DNA from: Burkholderia stagnalis | GTDB lineage: Bacteria > Pseudomonadota > Gammaproteobacteria > Burkholderiales > Burkholderiaceae | Direction: 5' to 3' | Assembly (NCBI RefSeq): GCF_902830275.1 | Contig: NZ_CADESW010000002.1 | Location: 599,141-663,140 of the forward strand | DNA: 64,000 nucleotides | Program-made: the position numbers and the translations under genes | Shown here: in pieces, positions 1 to 10,036 of the stretch | How positions within the stretch are numbered: position 1 is the stretch's first letter | Layout: each line of letters starts with the position of its first letter | The notes under the pieces: generated by a model | Databases searched by the model: none | The model's input: only the letters and a program-made list of their open reading frames with translations | Told to the model about the DNA's origin: nothing

Positions 1-142
1 CGATCGCGTTCTTCGGGCCTTCCTTGGCCGGCAGGTCGAACAGCAGCACGGGTACGCGCGCGTTGACGAGGTGCGCGGCGATCTGCGCGCCCATCACGCC
101 AGCGCCCAGCACGGCCACCTTGCGAATGATGAAATTGCTCAC
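1..142 (-). CDS. 3-hydroxyacyl-CoA dehydrogenase (N-terminal part, runs off the window)
   Basis: Only the first 47 codons are inside the window. They read as a Rossmann NAD-binding start ([17 protein letters not shown]) typical of the 3-hydroxyacyl-CoA dehydrogenase step of beta-oxidation. The start is GTG at 142, because a GGAGA ribosome site lies just upstream and the residues fit the family N-terminus. It follows the acyl-CoA dehydrogenase on the same strand, 118 bp downstream, as expected for a fatty-acid degradation operon. Whether an enoyl-CoA hydratase domain is fused at the C-terminus cannot be seen here. Confidence 0.85.
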   Translation of the reverse strand, partial: MSNFIIRKVAVLGAGVMGAQIAAHLVNARVPVLLFDLPAKEGPKNAI

Positions 143-221
143 GGGATATCTCCGGATAGTGCCGCGCGGCGCGGATCGTATCAATGGCGGCGCGGCGATG
201 TAGGTACCAGGAACCGTATCG

Positions 222-254
222 GCCGGGCGACGCGCGGTGCGCGCGCCGCCCGGC
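222..254 (-). terminator. GC-rich hairpin between the acyl-CoA and hydroxyacyl-CoA dehydrogenases
   Basis: An 8-bp perfect stem (GCCGGGCG at 222-229 with CGCCCGGC at 247-254) lies directly after the acyl-CoA dehydrogenase stop. It has no T-run, so it is at best an intercistronic stabilising or attenuating hairpin. Confidence 0.25.
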
Positions 255-260
255 GTCCGA

Positions 261-2048
261 TCAGAACAGCGATTCGTCGACTTCCATCATCGTCTTCGAG
301 CCGGCGCGCGCGGCGCGGATCGTCGATGCGGTCTCGGGCAGCAGGCGCGCGAAGTAGAAGCGTGCGGTCGCGAGCTTCGACTTGTAGAACGGATCGCCCG
401 ACGCTTCCTTGTCGAGCGCGAGGCGCGCCATGCGGGCCCAGAAATACGAGAACACGAGGTGGCCGACGGTGCGCAGGTACGGCACGGCGGCAGCGCCCAC
501 TTCGTCCGGGTTCTGCATCGCCTTCATGCCGATTTCCATCGTCAGCTTCTGCACCTTCTCGCCGATGTCGGCGAGCGGGTTGACGAACTCGGACATCTCC
601 GGCTTCACGCCTTCGGCCTCGACGAAGTCCGACACGATCTTGCCGAACTTCTTCAGCTTCGCGCCCATGTCGCCGAGCACCTTGCGGCCCAGCAGGTCGA
701 GCGACTGGATCGAGTTCGTGCCTTCGTAGATCATGTTGATCCGCGCGTCGCGCACGTACTGCTCCATGCCCCACTCGGAGATGAAGCCGTGGCCGCCGTA
801 GATCTGCATCGCGTGGTTGGTCGACTCGAACGCGTTGTCGGTCAGGAACGCCTTGATGATCGGCGTGAGCAGCGCGACGAGGTCGGCCGCTTCCTTGCGC
901 ACCGCTTCGTCGCCGTGCGACAGCTCCTTGTCGATCTGCAGCGCGGACCAGTACGTGAACGCGCGCGCGCCTTCCGCATACGCCTTCTGCGTGAGCAGCA
1001 TGCGGCGCACGTCCGGGTGCACGATGATCGGGTCGGCCGGCTTGTCCGGCGCCTTCGGGCCCGTCAGCGAGCGCATCTGCAGGCGCTCCTTCGCGTACGT
1101 GAGCGAGTTCTGGTACGCGACTTCCGTGAGGCCGAGGCCCTGCATGCCGACGCCGAGGCGCGCGGCATTCATCATCACGAACATCGCGTTGAGGCCCTTG
1201 TTCGGCTCGCCGACCATCCAGCCCTTCGCGTTGTCGAGGTTCATCACGCAGGTCGAGTTGCCGTGGATGCCCATCTTGTGCTCGATCGAGCCGCACTTGA
1301 TGCCGTTGCGCTCGCCCGGCTCGCCCGCCGCGTCGGGGATGAACTTCGGCACGATGAACAGCGAGATCCCCTTCGTGCCTTGCGGCGCGTCCGGCAGGCG
1401 CGCGAGCACGAGGTGGATGATGTTCTTCGACATGTCGTGCTCGCCGCTCGAGATGAAGATCTTCGTGCCGCTGATCGAGTACGAGCCGTCGCCGTTCGGT
1501 TCGGCCTTGGTGCGCAGGATGCCGAGGTCGGTGCCGCAGTGCGGCTCGGTCAGGCACATCGTGCCCGTCCATTCGCCGGACACGAGCTTCGGCAGGTACT
1601 GCTTCTGGAGTTCCGGCGCGCCGTGCGCGTGCAGGCATTCGTAGGCGCCGTGCGACAGGCCCGGATACATCGTCCATGCCTGGTTCGCCGAGTTCAGCAT
1701 TTCGTAGAGCGCGTTGTTCACGAACGCGGGCAGGCCCTGGCCGCCGTAGTCCGGATCGCAGCCGAGCGCCGGCCAGCCGGCCTCGACGTATTGCTGGTAG
1801 GCCTCCTTGAAGCCGGTCGGGGTCTTCACGACGCCGTCGCCGACGTACGTGCAGCCTTCACGGTCGCCGACCTGGTTCAACGGGAACAGTACCTCGGAGC
1901 AGAACTTGCCCGCTTCTTCGAGGACCTGGTTGATCGTGTCGGCATCGAGGTCCGCATGCCTGGGCATGTGCTTGACTTCGGCTTCGACGTTCAGAAGCTC
2001 GTGCAACACGAATTGCATGTCGCGCAGCGGCGCGGCGTACTGTCCCAT
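261..2048 (-). CDS. Acyl-CoA dehydrogenase, 595 aa long-form
   Basis: This is an FAD-dependent acyl-CoA dehydrogenase that makes the first double bond in beta-oxidation. At 595 residues it is the long form with an extra C-terminal domain, not the ~380-residue short form. Visible family signatures are [13 protein letters not shown] near the FAD site, the [10 protein letters not shown] stretch, and [12 protein letters not shown], which carries the glutamate region typical of the active site. The ATG at 2048 has GGAGAG just upstream; the open frame continues further upstream, but those residues are low-complexity and overlap the TetR gene. It lies 56 bp after the TetR gene and before the hydroxyacyl-CoA dehydrogenase, forming a catabolic unit. 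Chain-length preference cannot be read from sequence. Confidence 0.93.
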   Translation of the reverse strand: MGQYAAPLRDMQFVLHELLNVEAEVKHMPRHADLDADTINQVLEEAGKFCSEVLFPLNQVGDREGCTYVGDGVVKTPTGFKEAYQQYVEAGWPALGCDPDYGGQGLPAFVNNALYEMLNSANQAWTMYPGLSHGAYECLHAHGAPELQKQYLPKLVSGEWTGTMCLTEPHCGTDLGILRTKAEPNGDGSYSISGTKIFISSGEHDMSKNIIHLVLARLPDAPQGTKGISLFIVPKFIPDAAGEPGERNGIKCGSIEHKMGIHGNSTCVMNLDNAKGWMVGEPNKGLNAMFVMMNAARLGVGMQGLGLTEVAYQNSLTYAKERLQMRSLTGPKAPDKPADPIIVHPDVRRMLLTQKAYAEGARAFTYWSALQIDKELSHGDEAVRKEAADLVALLTPIIKAFLTDNAFESTNHAMQIYGGHGFISEWGMEQYVRDARINMIYEGTNSIQSLDLLGRKVLGDMGAKLKKFGKIVSDFVEAEGVKPEMSEFVNPLADIGEKVQKLTMEIGMKAMQNPDEVGAAAVPYLRTVGHLVFSYFWARMARLALDKEASGDPFYKSKLATARFYFARLLPETASTIRAARAGSKTMMEVDESLF

Positions 2049-2104
2049 GACTCTCTCCAAAGTAGGGCTATCGCTCGAGCTCCCGGCGGGCGGATCACGC
2101 GCCG

Positions 2105-2704
2105 CTAACGGCTCTCGCTCTGATACGAAACAATCGTCTTTTCCAGCGCGGCCCACGTGAGGCGCACCGCGTCCGGCGTATGCAGGAAGCGCGCGTCGTG
2201 ATGCAGGCCGAGCGTGAAGCTGTACAGCTCGAAGAGCATCAGGTCCGGATCGGTATCCGTACGCAGATGGCCTTCGTCCTTCGCCTGCGAAATGGCGCGC
2301 AGCAGCGCGGCGCGCCAGGCGGTCACGCTCGCCATCAACTGCTCGCGCACCGAGCTGTCGGGCCGGTCGTCGTACTCGACGGCCCCGCTGATGTAGATGC
2401 ACCCGGTCGTCACCTCCTGGATGCGCTTCTCCATCCAGCGCGCCAGCATCGCCCGCAGGCGCGGCAGTCCGCGCGGTTCGCGCAGGCTCGGAAAGAACAC
2501 CTCGTTCTCGAAACGATGGTGATACTCGCGCACGACTTCCACCTGCAGATCCTCGCGCGATCCGAAGTGCGCGAACACGCCGCTCTTGCTCATCTGCATG
2601 CGCTCGGCCAGCAGGCCGATCGTCAGCCCCTCCAGCCCGTCACGGCTGGCGAGGTCCAATGCAGCTTCGAGTATCGCGGCACGCGTCTGTTCGCCTTTTC
2701 GCAT
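2105..2704 (-). CDS. TetR/AcrR family transcriptional regulator
   Basis: A 199-residue TetR-type repressor. The N-terminal helix-turn-helix is clear (ILEAALDLASRDGLEGLTIG, then QMSKSGVFAHFGSREDL, about residues 10-60), followed by a variable ligand-binding C-terminal domain. I chose the ATG at 2704 (MRKGEQTR); a TTG ten codons earlier is possible but less likely. It is first in the minus-strand unit with the two beta-oxidation dehydrogenases, so it most likely senses an acyl-CoA and controls that unit and itself. The ligand is inference. Confidence 0.92.
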   Translation of the reverse strand: MRKGEQTRAAILEAALDLASRDGLEGLTIGLLAERMQMSKSGVFAHFGSREDLQVEVVREYHHRFENEVFFPSLREPRGLPRLRAMLARWMEKRIQEVTTGCIYISGAVEYDDRPDSSVREQLMASVTAWRAALLRAISQAKDEGHLRTDTDPDLMLFELYSFTLGLHHDARFLHTPDAVRLTWAALEKTIVSYQSESR

Positions 2705-2891
2705 AGCTATTTCTGTAACCGTTCGGGGGTTCAAATAAAATCGAACGGCCGTACTATTATTGAGTGCGACCGCCCGCGAAACAAGGAAATTATTAGAAAC
2801 CGGTGTCTAACCGAGTCGCTATTTTGCGCGATTCGGGCGGCCTTGGAAGCGGTTTTCCGCACGGCCGTGCTGAAAGATGTGAAGTGCCTGC
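2705..2891 (-). promoter_or_regulatory. TetR upstream region with an ACGGCCGT palindrome
   Basis: This AT-richer 187-bp stretch precedes the TetR gene. It holds the palindrome ACGGCCGT at 2745-2752, close to the start codon where a TetR autoregulatory operator would sit. A second copy, extended to the 12-bp palindrome GCACGGCCGTGC, lies at 2859-2870. No promoter boxes are clear enough to call. In GC-rich DNA such 8-mers can arise by chance. Confidence 0.3.
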
Positions 2892-4166
2892 TTAATCGTA
2901 GCTGCCGACCGTCAGCGCCTTCATCACGGTGCGGTACGCCGTATAGGCGAGCCAGTTCAGGATACGCTCGCCCAGCGGGCGCGCCGCGTAGCGCGCCGGG
3001 TCGATCGCGCGGCCGTCGGCGAACGCGGCGGCGATCGCGTCGCGCAGCTCGTTCGTCACCGTGTCGTGCCGCACCAGCACGACATTGGCCTCATTGTTCA
3101 GCATCAGGCTCAGCGCGTCCAGATTCGACGAGCCGACCGTCGCCCAGTTATCGTCGATCACCGCGACCTTGCCGTGCAGTATCGTCTTGTCGTATTCGGC
3201 GACGCGCACGCCGGCGCGCAGCAGCGTGTGATACAGGAACGGCACCGCGGTATCGAGCGACGCGAACTCGTTGCGGCCGATCAGGACCCGCACGTCGACG
3301 CCGCGCCGCGCGGCACCCGTCAGCGCGCGGCGCAGCTTGCGGCCCGGCATGAAATACGGGTTCGCGAGCAGGATCTGCTGGCGCGCCTTGCCGATCGCGG
3401 CGAGGTACGCCTTCTCGATCGTGCGGCGGTTCACGACGTTGTCGCGCGCGACGAACGCGACGCTCGGCTCGGTCACGATCCGCAGCGCGCCGGCCTTGAT
3501 CCAGCGGTGGCTGCGCATCCAGCGGCGGAACATGTCCGGAAACGCGTCGCCGCCGGCCAGCCCGGCCGCATATTGCGCATACGGCTTGTGGCCGAACTGG
3601 ATCCGGTGCCACTGCAGCTCGAACGCGGCGCGCACGTCGGACACGACGGGCCCCGCCATCTCGACGCTGAAGTCCCAGCGCGGATGGTCGAGCGTCGCAC
3701 CGTTCTGCGCGTGGTCGTCGACGATGTTGATCCCGCCGCAGTAGGCGTACGCATGATCGACCACGGCCAGCTTGCGGTGCGTGCGCGAGAAGCCGAAGCG
3801 GCCGAACAGGTAGCGGTTGTAGATGCAGTGCTCGATGCCCGCCTGTGCCCACGCGTCGAACAGCGGCAGGCGCGCGGTGCCGACGCCGTCGGTGATCACC
3901 CGCACCCGCACGCCGCGGCGCGCGGCCCGCAGCAGCGCATCCGACACGGGCCGTCCGGCCGCATCGTCGCAGAAGATGTAGGTTTCGAGCATCACCTGCT
4001 CGCGGGCGGCGTCGATCCGCTCGATCAGCGCGGCGAAGAACGCGTCGCCGCTCTGGCACAACCGCACGGTATTGCCCGCCGTGAACGCCAGCCGCGATGC
4101 GGAGCCCCGCTCCTGCAGGAACATCTGGCGCAGCTGCGCGAAGCGCTTGCGGGCTTCGCCGTTCAT
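2892..4166 (-). CDS. clsB: ClsB-type cardiolipin synthase (phospholipase D family)
   Basis: A 424-residue phospholipase-D-superfamily enzyme that probably condenses phosphatidyl groups into cardiolipin at the membrane. Two HKD-type catalytic motifs are present: HRKLAVVD (about residue 130) and HGKVAVID (about residue 331), each followed by a Gly-Gly/Ser-Asn segment (CGGIN, GSSN). There is no N-terminal transmembrane pair, which fits ClsB rather than ClsA. The ATG at 4166 overlaps the nudB stop by four bases (ATGA), so translation is probably coupled. A second, lipoprotein-type PLD enzyme lies at 36746-38374. Confidence 0.9.
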   Translation of the reverse strand: MNGEARKRFAQLRQMFLQERGSASRLAFTAGNTVRLCQSGDAFFAALIERIDAAREQVMLETYIFCDDAAGRPVSDALLRAARRGVRVRVITDGVGTARLPLFDAWAQAGIEHCIYNRYLFGRFGFSRTHRKLAVVDHAYAYCGGINIVDDHAQNGATLDHPRWDFSVEMAGPVVSDVRAAFELQWHRIQFGHKPYAQYAAGLAGGDAFPDMFRRWMRSHRWIKAGALRIVTEPSVAFVARDNVVNRRTIEKAYLAAIGKARQQILLANPYFMPGRKLRRALTGAARRGVDVRVLIGRNEFASLDTAVPFLYHTLLRAGVRVAEYDKTILHGKVAVIDDNWATVGSSNLDALSLMLNNEANVVLVRHDTVTNELRDAIAAAFADGRAIDPARYAARPLGERILNWLAYTAYRTVMKALTVGSYD

Positions 4167-4654
4167 GCGGACCCGGGCAACGCGTGAACCGGCCCGGCGC
4201 GCTCGGGCAACTGCAGGATCGCCTCGGCATTCGACGGCGAGTAGCAGCGCGCGGCCGCGTCGCGATACGGCAGCCATGCATAGTCGACGTGCTCGCGCGG
4301 CGCGAGCGTCACGTCGACGCGACGCGGCACGCACAGCCCGAACCAGTGCTCGGTATTGCGCGTGACGCCGGGCGCGTAACGATGCAGGTACTGCGGGTAG
4401 ATGCTGTATTCGATCCGGTGCCGCCAGTCGACGAGCGCGCTCGCGGGCACGTCCGGACTGCCGACCACGATGCCCGTTTCCTCGGCCACTTCGCGCGCGG
4501 CGGTGACGGCGAGCGGCTCGTCGAGCGCGTCCTTCGAGCCGGTGACCGACTGCCAGAACTCGTGCTGGTCGGCACGCTTGATCACCAGCACGTCGAGTTC
4601 GGGGGTATAGATCACGACGAGAACGGATTCGGGGATTTTCGGCGACTTCGTCAT
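4163..4654 (-). CDS. nudB: Dihydroneopterin triphosphate diphosphatase (Nudix hydrolase)
   Basis: A 163-residue Nudix hydrolase of the NudB type, expected to remove pyrophosphate from dihydroneopterin triphosphate in folate synthesis. The Nudix box is GSKDALDEPLAVTAAREVAE followed by ETGI (about residues 39-62). It has six residues, not five, between the first Gly and Glu, while the downstream E-x7-RE-x2-EE-x-G core is intact. It sits between aspS and clsB, with a terminator between aspS and this gene and an ATGA overlap to clsB. Assignment to NudB rather than another Nudix enzyme rests on length and synteny. Confidence 0.85.
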   Translation of the reverse strand: MTKSPKIPESVLVVIYTPELDVLVIKRADQHEFWQSVTGSKDALDEPLAVTAAREVAEETGIVVGSPDVPASALVDWRHRIEYSIYPQYLHRYAPGVTRNTEHWFGLCVPRRVDVTLAPREHVDYAWLPYRDAAARCYSPSNAEAILQLPERAGPVHALPGSA

Positions 4655-4714
4655 CTTTGTTTCATCCGGCGCGCCGAACGTGCGGCGGGTGCTGCGACTG
4701 TACCGCAAAAAGCG

Positions 4715-4740
4715 AAAAAGGCGCACCACGGCGCCTTTTT
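4715..4740 (-). terminator. Intrinsic terminator after aspS (bidirectional shape)
   Basis: A perfect 10-bp stem (AAAAAGGCGC at 4715-4724, loop ACCACG, GCGCCTTTTT at 4731-4740). On the minus strand it follows the aspS stop by about 50 bp and ends in a T-run, so it should end the aspS transcript before nudB. Confidence 0.85.
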
Positions 4741-4790
4741 CATCGTGCGTCGCGCGTGTCGCCACGCGCGCGGCAAAAGCGAAGGAGACC

Positions 4791-6593
4791 TTACGCCTTC
4801 GGCTGTTCCGGCTGACGCAAGCGGATGTGCAGCTCGCGCAGTTGGCGCTCGTCGACAGGGCTCGGCGCTTGCGTGAGCAGGTCCTGCGCACGCTGCGTCT
4901 TCGGGAACGCGATCACGTCGCGGATCGAGTCGGCGCCGGCCATCATCGTGACGATGCGGTCGAGACCGAATGCGATACCGCCGTGCGGCGGCGCGCCGTA
5001 CTGCAGCGCGTCCAGCAGGAAGCCGAACTTGAGCTGCGCTTCTTCCGCGCCGATCTTCAGCGCGCGGAACACCTTGCTCTGCACTTCCTCGCGGTGGATA
5101 CGCACCGAGCCGCCGCCGATTTCCCAGCCGTTCAGCACCATGTCGTACGCCTTCGCGAGGCAGCGGCCCGGGTCGGTCTCGAGGTACTCGAGATGCTCGT
5201 CCTTCGGGCTCGTGAACGGGTGGTGCGCGGCAACGTAGCGCGCGTCTTCGTCGTCGTATTCGAACATCGGGAAGTCGACGACCCACAGCGGCTTCCAGCC
5301 GGCTTCGACGAGGCCGCTCGCCTTGCCGAATTCCGAGTGGCCGATCTTCAGGCGCAGCGCGCCGAGGCTGTCGTTCACGACCTTCGCACGATCCGCCGCG
5401 AAGAAGATGATGTCGCCGTCTTCCGCGCCGGTGCGCTCGAGGATCGCCGCGATCGACGCGTCATGCAGGTTCTTGACGATCGGGCTCTGCAGGCCGTCAC
5501 GGCCCTTCGATTTTTCGTTGACCTTGATCCACGCGAGGCCCTTCGCGCCGTAGATGCGCACGAACTCGGTGTAGCCGTCGATGTCGCCGCGCGACAGCTC
5601 GGCGCCCTTCGGCACGCGCAGCGCCGCGACACGGCCGTCCTTCGCGTTGGCCGGCGTGCTGAACACCTTGAACTCGACGTCCTTCATCGCGTCGGTCAGC
5701 TCGGTGAACTCGAGCTTCACGCGCAGGTCCGGCTTGTCCGAGCCGAAGCGCGCCATCGCTTCCGAGTACGGCATGACCGGGAATTTCGCATCCAGCTCGA
5801 CGTCGATCGTCGTCTTGAAGATGTGACGGATCATGTCCTCGAACAGGTCGCGGATTTCCTGCTCGCCGAGGAACGACGTCTCGCAGTCGATCTGCGTGAA
5901 TTCCGGCTGACGGTCGGCACGCAGGTCCTCGTCGCGGAAGCACTTGGTGATCTGGTAGTAGCGGTCGAAGTTCGCGACCATCAGCAGCTGCTTGAACAGC
6001 TGCGGCGACTGCGGCAGCGCGAAGAACTGGCCCGCGTTCACGCGCGACGGCACGAGATAGTCGCGCGCGCCTTCCGGCGTGCTCTTCGTGAGCATCGGCG
6101 TCTCGATGTCGATGAAGCCCTGCTCGTCGAGGTACTTGCGCGCCTCGATCGCGACGCGGTAGCGCAGGCGCAGGTTGTGCTGCATCTGCGGGCGGCGCAG
6201 GTCGAGCACGCGGTGCGTGAGGCGCGTCGTTTCCGACAGGTTGTCGTCGTCGAGCTGGAACGGCGGCGTGACCGACGCGTTCAGCACGGTCAGCTCGTGG
6301 CACAGCACTTCGATCTTGCCGCTCTTCAGGCCGGCGTTGACCGTGCCTTCCGGACGGTTGCGCACGAGGCCCTTCACCTGGACGCAGAACTCGTTGCGCA
6401 CGCCTTCGGCGGTCGCGAACATCTCCGCGCGATCCGGATCGCACACGACCTGCACGAGGCCTTCACGATCGCGCAGGTCGATGAAGATCACACCGCCGTG
6501 GTCGCGGCGGCGCTGCACCCAGCCGCACAGCGACACGGTTTGGCCCAGCAGGTGTTCGGTCACGAGACCGCAGTATTCAGTTCGCATCGACAT
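4791..6593 (-). CDS. aspS: Aspartyl-tRNA synthetase
   Basis: A 600-residue class II aminoacyl-tRNA synthetase that charges tRNA-Asp (in many betaproteobacteria also tRNA-Asn). The N-terminal OB-fold anticodon-binding domain, the catalytic core with motif 2 ([18 protein letters not shown], about 217-234), the bacterial GAD insertion and motif 3 (GIAFGLDRI, near 535) are all recognisable. Length matches bacterial AspRS. The start MSMRTEYCG at 6593 was chosen; an ATG two codons later is also possible. It lies downstream of fmdB and DUF502 on the same strand. Confidence 0.97.
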   Translation of the reverse strand: MSMRTEYCGLVTEHLLGQTVSLCGWVQRRRDHGGVIFIDLRDREGLVQVVCDPDRAEMFATAEGVRNEFCVQVKGLVRNRPEGTVNAGLKSGKIEVLCHELTVLNASVTPPFQLDDDNLSETTRLTHRVLDLRRPQMQHNLRLRYRVAIEARKYLDEQGFIDIETPMLTKSTPEGARDYLVPSRVNAGQFFALPQSPQLFKQLLMVANFDRYYQITKCFRDEDLRADRQPEFTQIDCETSFLGEQEIRDLFEDMIRHIFKTTIDVELDAKFPVMPYSEAMARFGSDKPDLRVKLEFTELTDAMKDVEFKVFSTPANAKDGRVAALRVPKGAELSRGDIDGYTEFVRIYGAKGLAWIKVNEKSKGRDGLQSPIVKNLHDASIAAILERTGAEDGDIIFFAADRAKVVNDSLGALRLKIGHSEFGKASGLVEAGWKPLWVVDFPMFEYDDEDARYVAAHHPFTSPKDEHLEYLETDPGRCLAKAYDMVLNGWEIGGGSVRIHREEVQSKVFRALKIGAEEAQLKFGFLLDALQYGAPPHGGIAFGLDRIVTMMAGADSIRDVIAFPKTQRAQDLLTQAPSPVDERQLRELHIRLRQPEQPKA

Positions 6594-6654
6594 GATGTTT
6601 GCTTTCGTTCGGTTTGATCAACGGGCGCCGCAACGCGGCCCGGGCAATGATTCT

Positions 6655-7305
6655 TTACAGCGGCGGCTCGACGGGGCGGCGGGCGGGCGCCGGGGCCGGC
6701 GCCGGGGGCGCCACCACGCCCATCGAGACGATGTACTTCAGCGCGGCATCGACCGACATGTCGAGTTCGATGACTTCGCTCTTCGGCAGCATCAGGAAGA
6801 AGCCGGACGTCGGGTTCGGCGTCGTCGGGATGTACACGCTCACGTATTCTTCCGTCAGATGATTGACCACGTCGCCGCCGGGCGTGCCGGTCAGAAACGC
6901 GATCGTATACGAGCCGCGGCGCGGATATTCGATCAGCAGCGCCTTGCGGAACGCATTGCCGCTGCTCGACAGCAGCGTGTCCGACACCTGCTTGACGCTC
7001 GTGTAGATCGGCCCGACGACCGGGATGTGCCGCACGACCGCGTTCCACCACGTGACGAGCTTCTGGCCGATGAAGTTCTGCGTCGCGAGCCCGACGACGA
7101 AGATGAACGCGAGCGTCAGCACCGCGCCGATCCCCGGCACCCGGAAGCCGAACATCCGCTCCGGCTGCCACGACTCCGGCAGCAGCAGCAGCGTCTGATC
7201 CATCGTGCCGATGATGAGACCGAGCACCCACAGCGTGATCGCGAGCGGGACGAGAACCAGCAGGCCGGTCAGAAACACCGATTTCAGGGTCGTCTTTTTC
7301 ATCAT
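6655..7305 (-). CDS. DUF502 family membrane protein
   Basis: A 216-residue DUF502 protein of unknown biochemical role. It has an N-terminal hydrophobic segment (about 8-32), a second around 55-75, and the conserved block HIPVVGPIYTSVKQV. The C-terminus is a Pro/Ala-rich tail. It starts at ATG 7305 (an adjacent ATG at 7302 is equivalent), only 8 nt after the T-run of a strong terminator, and its ribosome site is poor. It is encoded between fmdB and aspS. Confidence 0.88.
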   Translation of the reverse strand: MMKKTTLKSVFLTGLLVLVPLAITLWVLGLIIGTMDQTLLLLPESWQPERMFGFRVPGIGAVLTLAFIFVVGLATQNFIGQKLVTWWNAVVRHIPVVGPIYTSVKQVSDTLLSSSGNAFRKALLIEYPRRGSYTIAFLTGTPGGDVVNHLTEEYVSVYIPTTPNPTSGFFLMLPKSEVIELDMSVDAALKYIVSMGVVAPPAPAPAPARRPVEPPL

Positions 7306-7313
7306 CTGCCGTC

Positions 7314-7336
7314 AAAAAACCGCGCCGGAGGCGCGG
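7314..7336 (-). terminator. Intrinsic terminator/attenuator directly before DUF502
   Basis: On the minus strand a 7-bp GC stem (7320-7326 with 7330-7336, loop of three) is followed by six T (7319-7314). It lies in the 61-bp gap between the fmdB stop and the DUF502 start. A further stem lies just upstream at 7342-7363 (GCGCGGCCC/GGGCCGCGC). It ends fmdB transcription or acts as an attenuator for DUF502-aspS. Confidence 0.75.
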
Positions 7337-7366
7337 ATTGCGCGCGGCCCGGACGGGCCGCGCCAG

Positions 7367-7696
7367 TCAACTGCCGGCCGCGGGCGTCGCCGACGGCGCG
7401 GGCGCGCTCGCCGCAGGGGCGCTCGCCGCGCTGTCCGAGCCCGCCGCCGGCGCGGCGGCCGGCGCCGCTTCGCCCGACGCGGGCGTGCTCGCCGTCGCGC
7501 TGGTGCCGCCCGAGCCGCCGCGGAAATCGGTGACATACCAACCCGAGCCCTTCAGCTGGAAGCCCGCAGCGGTCAGCTGCTTGCGAAATGCATCCTTCCC
7601 GCATTCGGGACATTGCGACAGCGGCGCGTCGCTCATCTTCTGGAGCACATCCTTCGCGAAACCGCACGCTTCGCATCGATAGGCGTAGATCGGCAT
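7367..7696 (-). CDS. FmdB family zinc-ribbon protein
   Basis: A 109-residue FmdB-type regulatory zinc ribbon. Residues 1-60 hold two CxxC pairs (CEAC, CPEC) in the pattern MPIYAYRCEACG...CPECGKDAF, and the segment GFQLKGSGWYVTDF is typical of the family. The last ~50 residues are Ala/Ser/Pro-rich and probably disordered. It is the first gene of the fmdB-DUF502-aspS run. The function of FmdB proteins is not well established. Confidence 0.9.
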   Translation of the reverse strand: MPIYAYRCEACGFAKDVLQKMSDAPLSQCPECGKDAFRKQLTAAGFQLKGSGWYVTDFRGGSGGTSATASTPASGEAAPAAAPAAGSDSAASAPAASAPAPSATPAAGS

Positions 7697-7790
7697 GATT
7701 TTTTCCCGCAGAAACTAGAAACGGCTTGCAAAACCTTGAATTATATCCGAAACCCCAACGCGCCCCGGCAATCGCCGCGACGCGCCGGCG

Positions 7791-8426
7791 TCAGCGGCGG
7801 CGCCACGTGAGCCAGCGCTCGCGCCCGTCGAACACGGGCAGCGAATCGGCCACCGGCAGATCCTCGATCAGCTCGAAGTGCGGCCCGAGCAGCGCGTCGA
7901 GTTCCGCGCGATCGATGCCGAACGGCGGCCCCTTCGGCGTCGCGCCGATGAAGAAGTAACCTGCCAGCACGCCGCCCGCCGGCAGCAGCGCGGCCATCTT
8001 CTGCGCGTAGTCGGCACGCCGGTCGCGCGGCAATGCGCACAGGAACGCGCGTTCGTAGACCCACTGCACGTCGAACGGCGGCGCATATGCGAAGAAATCC
8101 GCCTGCTCGACGACGCCCGCGTGCACGCCGAGCTGCGCCTGCGCGGCGGCAACCGCCTGCGCGGCAAAATCGATCGCCCGCACGGGCCAGCCGGCCTGCG
8201 CGAGCCACCCGGCTTCCTGCGCGCTGCCGCAACCGGGAATCAGTACCGCGCACGGCTCGCGACGGCCCGCGAACGCGCGAAAGCCGTCGGGCACGCCGCC
8301 GTATTCCCACGGCGTCACGCCGCGCGCGAAGCGCTCGTCCCAGAACGATGCGTGACCAGGGTCACGCGTCGAGAAATCCGCTGCGACCGGGGTAGCCGGC
8401 GAAGGGTCACGGGTCGGGTCGGGCAT
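7791..8426 (-). CDS. Thiopurine S-methyltransferase-like SAM methyltransferase
   Basis: A 211-residue methyltransferase of the TPMT superfamily. It has the N-terminal SFWDERFARGVTPWE block and SAM-binding motif I VLIPGCGSAQEA (about residues 62-73), followed by acidic and hydrophobic strands of the Rossmann methyltransferase fold. The true substrate is unknown; bacterial members act on small thiol or selenium compounds. ATG 8426 has GGAGAG upstream. It follows ubiB by 20 bp on the same strand and may be co-transcribed. Confidence 0.85.
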   Translation of the reverse strand: MPDPTRDPSPATPVAADFSTRDPGHASFWDERFARGVTPWEYGGVPDGFRAFAGRREPCAVLIPGCGSAQEAGWLAQAGWPVRAIDFAAQAVAAAQAQLGVHAGVVEQADFFAYAPPFDVQWVYERAFLCALPRDRRADYAQKMAALLPAGGVLAGYFFIGATPKGPPFGIDRAELDALLGPHFELIEDLPVADSLPVFDGRERWLTWRRR

Positions 8427-8446
8427 CGCGGCTCTCCTTCCTTGCG

Positions 8447-10024
8447 TCACGCGCTGTAGGCAAGCGCGAGCAGCACCCGCGCGACCAGCGCGCCGACGCC
8501 CACGGCCAGGCCGAAGATCAGCAGCGCCTGCAGCAGCCGGTTGGTGCGCTTCTGCTCGACCAGGATCTGCCGCATCAGCTCCTCGCTCGCCGCGCGCGGC
8601 GCGTCGTGGCGCGCGGCCATCGCGTGGTGGATCAGGCGCGGCAGTTGCGGCAGCGTCTTGCTCCATTGCGGCGCCTCGACCTTGAAGCGCTCGTACCAGC
8701 CGCGCAGGCCGATCTGCTCGGTCATCCAGCGCTCGAGATACGGCTTCGCCGTCTTCCACAGGTCGAGCTCGGGGTCGAGCGAGCGGCCGAGCCCCTCGAC
8801 GTTCAGCATCGTCTTCTGCAGCAGCACGAGCTGCGGCTGGATCTCGACATTGAAGCGGCGCGACGTCGAGAACAGCCGCATCAGCACCTGGCCGAGCGAG
8901 ATGTCCTTCAGCGCGCGGTCGAAATACGGCTCGCACACCGCGCGGATCGCGCTTTCGAGCTCCTCGACGCGCGTGTCCGGCGGCACCCAGCCCGACTCGA
9001 GGTGCAGCGTCGCGACGCGGTGGTAGTCGCGCTTGAAGAATGCGAGGAAGTTCTGCGCGAGGTAGTTCTTGTCGAAATCGGACAGCGCGCCGATGATCCC
9101 GAAATCGAGCGCGATGTAGCGGCCGAAAGTCTTCGGGTCGAGGCTCACCTGGATGTTGCCGGGGTGCATGTCCGCATGGAAGAAACCGTCGCGGAACACC
9201 TGCGTGAAGAAGATCTCGACGCCTTCGCGCGCGAGCTTCTTGATGTCGACGCCCGCCGCGCGCAGCGTCTCGACCTGGCTGATCGGCACGCCCGTCATGC
9301 GCTCCATCACGAGCACCTGCGACGTCGAGAAATCCCAGAACATCTCCGGCACGAGCAGCAGGTCGAGGCCCGCGAAGTTGCGGCGCAGCTGGCTGCCGTT
9401 CGCCGCCTCGCGCATCAGGTCGAGCTCGTCGTGCAGGTACTTGTCGAATTCGGCGACCACCTCGCGCGGCTTCAGGCGCCGGCCATCGGCCCACATGCGC
9501 TCGGTCCAGGTCGCGATGTCGCGCATCAGCGCGAGATCGGAATCGATCACGGGCAGCATGTTCGGGCGCAGCACCTTCACGGCGACCGACTTGCCCGCAT
9601 GCACGCCCTGCTTGAGCTTCGCGAAATGCACCTGCGCGATCGACGCGCTCGCGACCGGCTCGCGCTCGAACTCGTCGAACAGCTCGTCGACCGGCGCGCC
9701 GAGCGATTTCTCGATGATCGAGATCGCGACCGACGAATCGAACGGCGGCACCTGGTCCTGCAGCTTCGCGAGCTCGTTCGCGAAATCGACCGACAGCAGG
9801 TCGCGGCGCGTCGACAGCACCTGGCCGAACTTCACGAAGATCGGGCCGAGGCTCTCGAGCGCGTGGCGCAGCCGCACCGCGGGCGGGTCGGAATAGCGGC
9901 GGCCGATCGTCGTGATGCGCAACAGCAGCTTCACACGCCGGTCGTCGATGCGGGACAGCATGACCTCGTCGAGGCCGAAACGGATGACGGTGTAGACAAT
10001 CTTGATGAAACGGAAAATGCGCAT
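8447..10024 (-). CDS. ubiB: Ubiquinone biosynthesis protein kinase-like UbiB
   Basis: A 525-residue ABC1/ADCK/UbiB protein needed for ubiquinone synthesis at the inner membrane. The family KxGQ motif is KFGQVLSTR, the Ala-rich loop is ASASIAQVH, and the kinase-like catalytic elements are HADMHPGN and LDFG. A C-terminal hydrophobic pair (about 490-520) is the usual membrane anchor. It is encoded 12 bp after ubiJ. UbiB is thought to be an ATPase or atypical kinase aiding lipid handling rather than a direct step in ring modification. Confidence 0.96.
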   Translation of the reverse strand: MRIFRFIKIVYTVIRFGLDEVMLSRIDDRRVKLLLRITTIGRRYSDPPAVRLRHALESLGPIFVKFGQVLSTRRDLLSVDFANELAKLQDQVPPFDSSVAISIIEKSLGAPVDELFDEFEREPVASASIAQVHFAKLKQGVHAGKSVAVKVLRPNMLPVIDSDLALMRDIATWTERMWADGRRLKPREVVAEFDKYLHDELDLMREAANGSQLRRNFAGLDLLLVPEMFWDFSTSQVLVMERMTGVPISQVETLRAAGVDIKKLAREGVEIFFTQVFRDGFFHADMHPGNIQVSLDPKTFGRYIALDFGIIGALSDFDKNYLAQNFLAFFKRDYHRVATLHLESGWVPPDTRVEELESAIRAVCEPYFDRALKDISLGQVLMRLFSTSRRFNVEIQPQLVLLQKTMLNVEGLGRSLDPELDLWKTAKPYLERWMTEQIGLRGWYERFKVEAPQWSKTLPQLPRLIHHAMAARHDAPRAASEELMRQILVEQKRTNRLLQALLIFGLAVGVGALVARVLLALAYSA

Positions 10025-10036
10025 GCCCGGCGGCCC

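Noticed and set aside
4680..6617. A 645-codon plus-strand open frame
   Set aside because: Antisense shadow of aspS, whose motifs are unmistakable.
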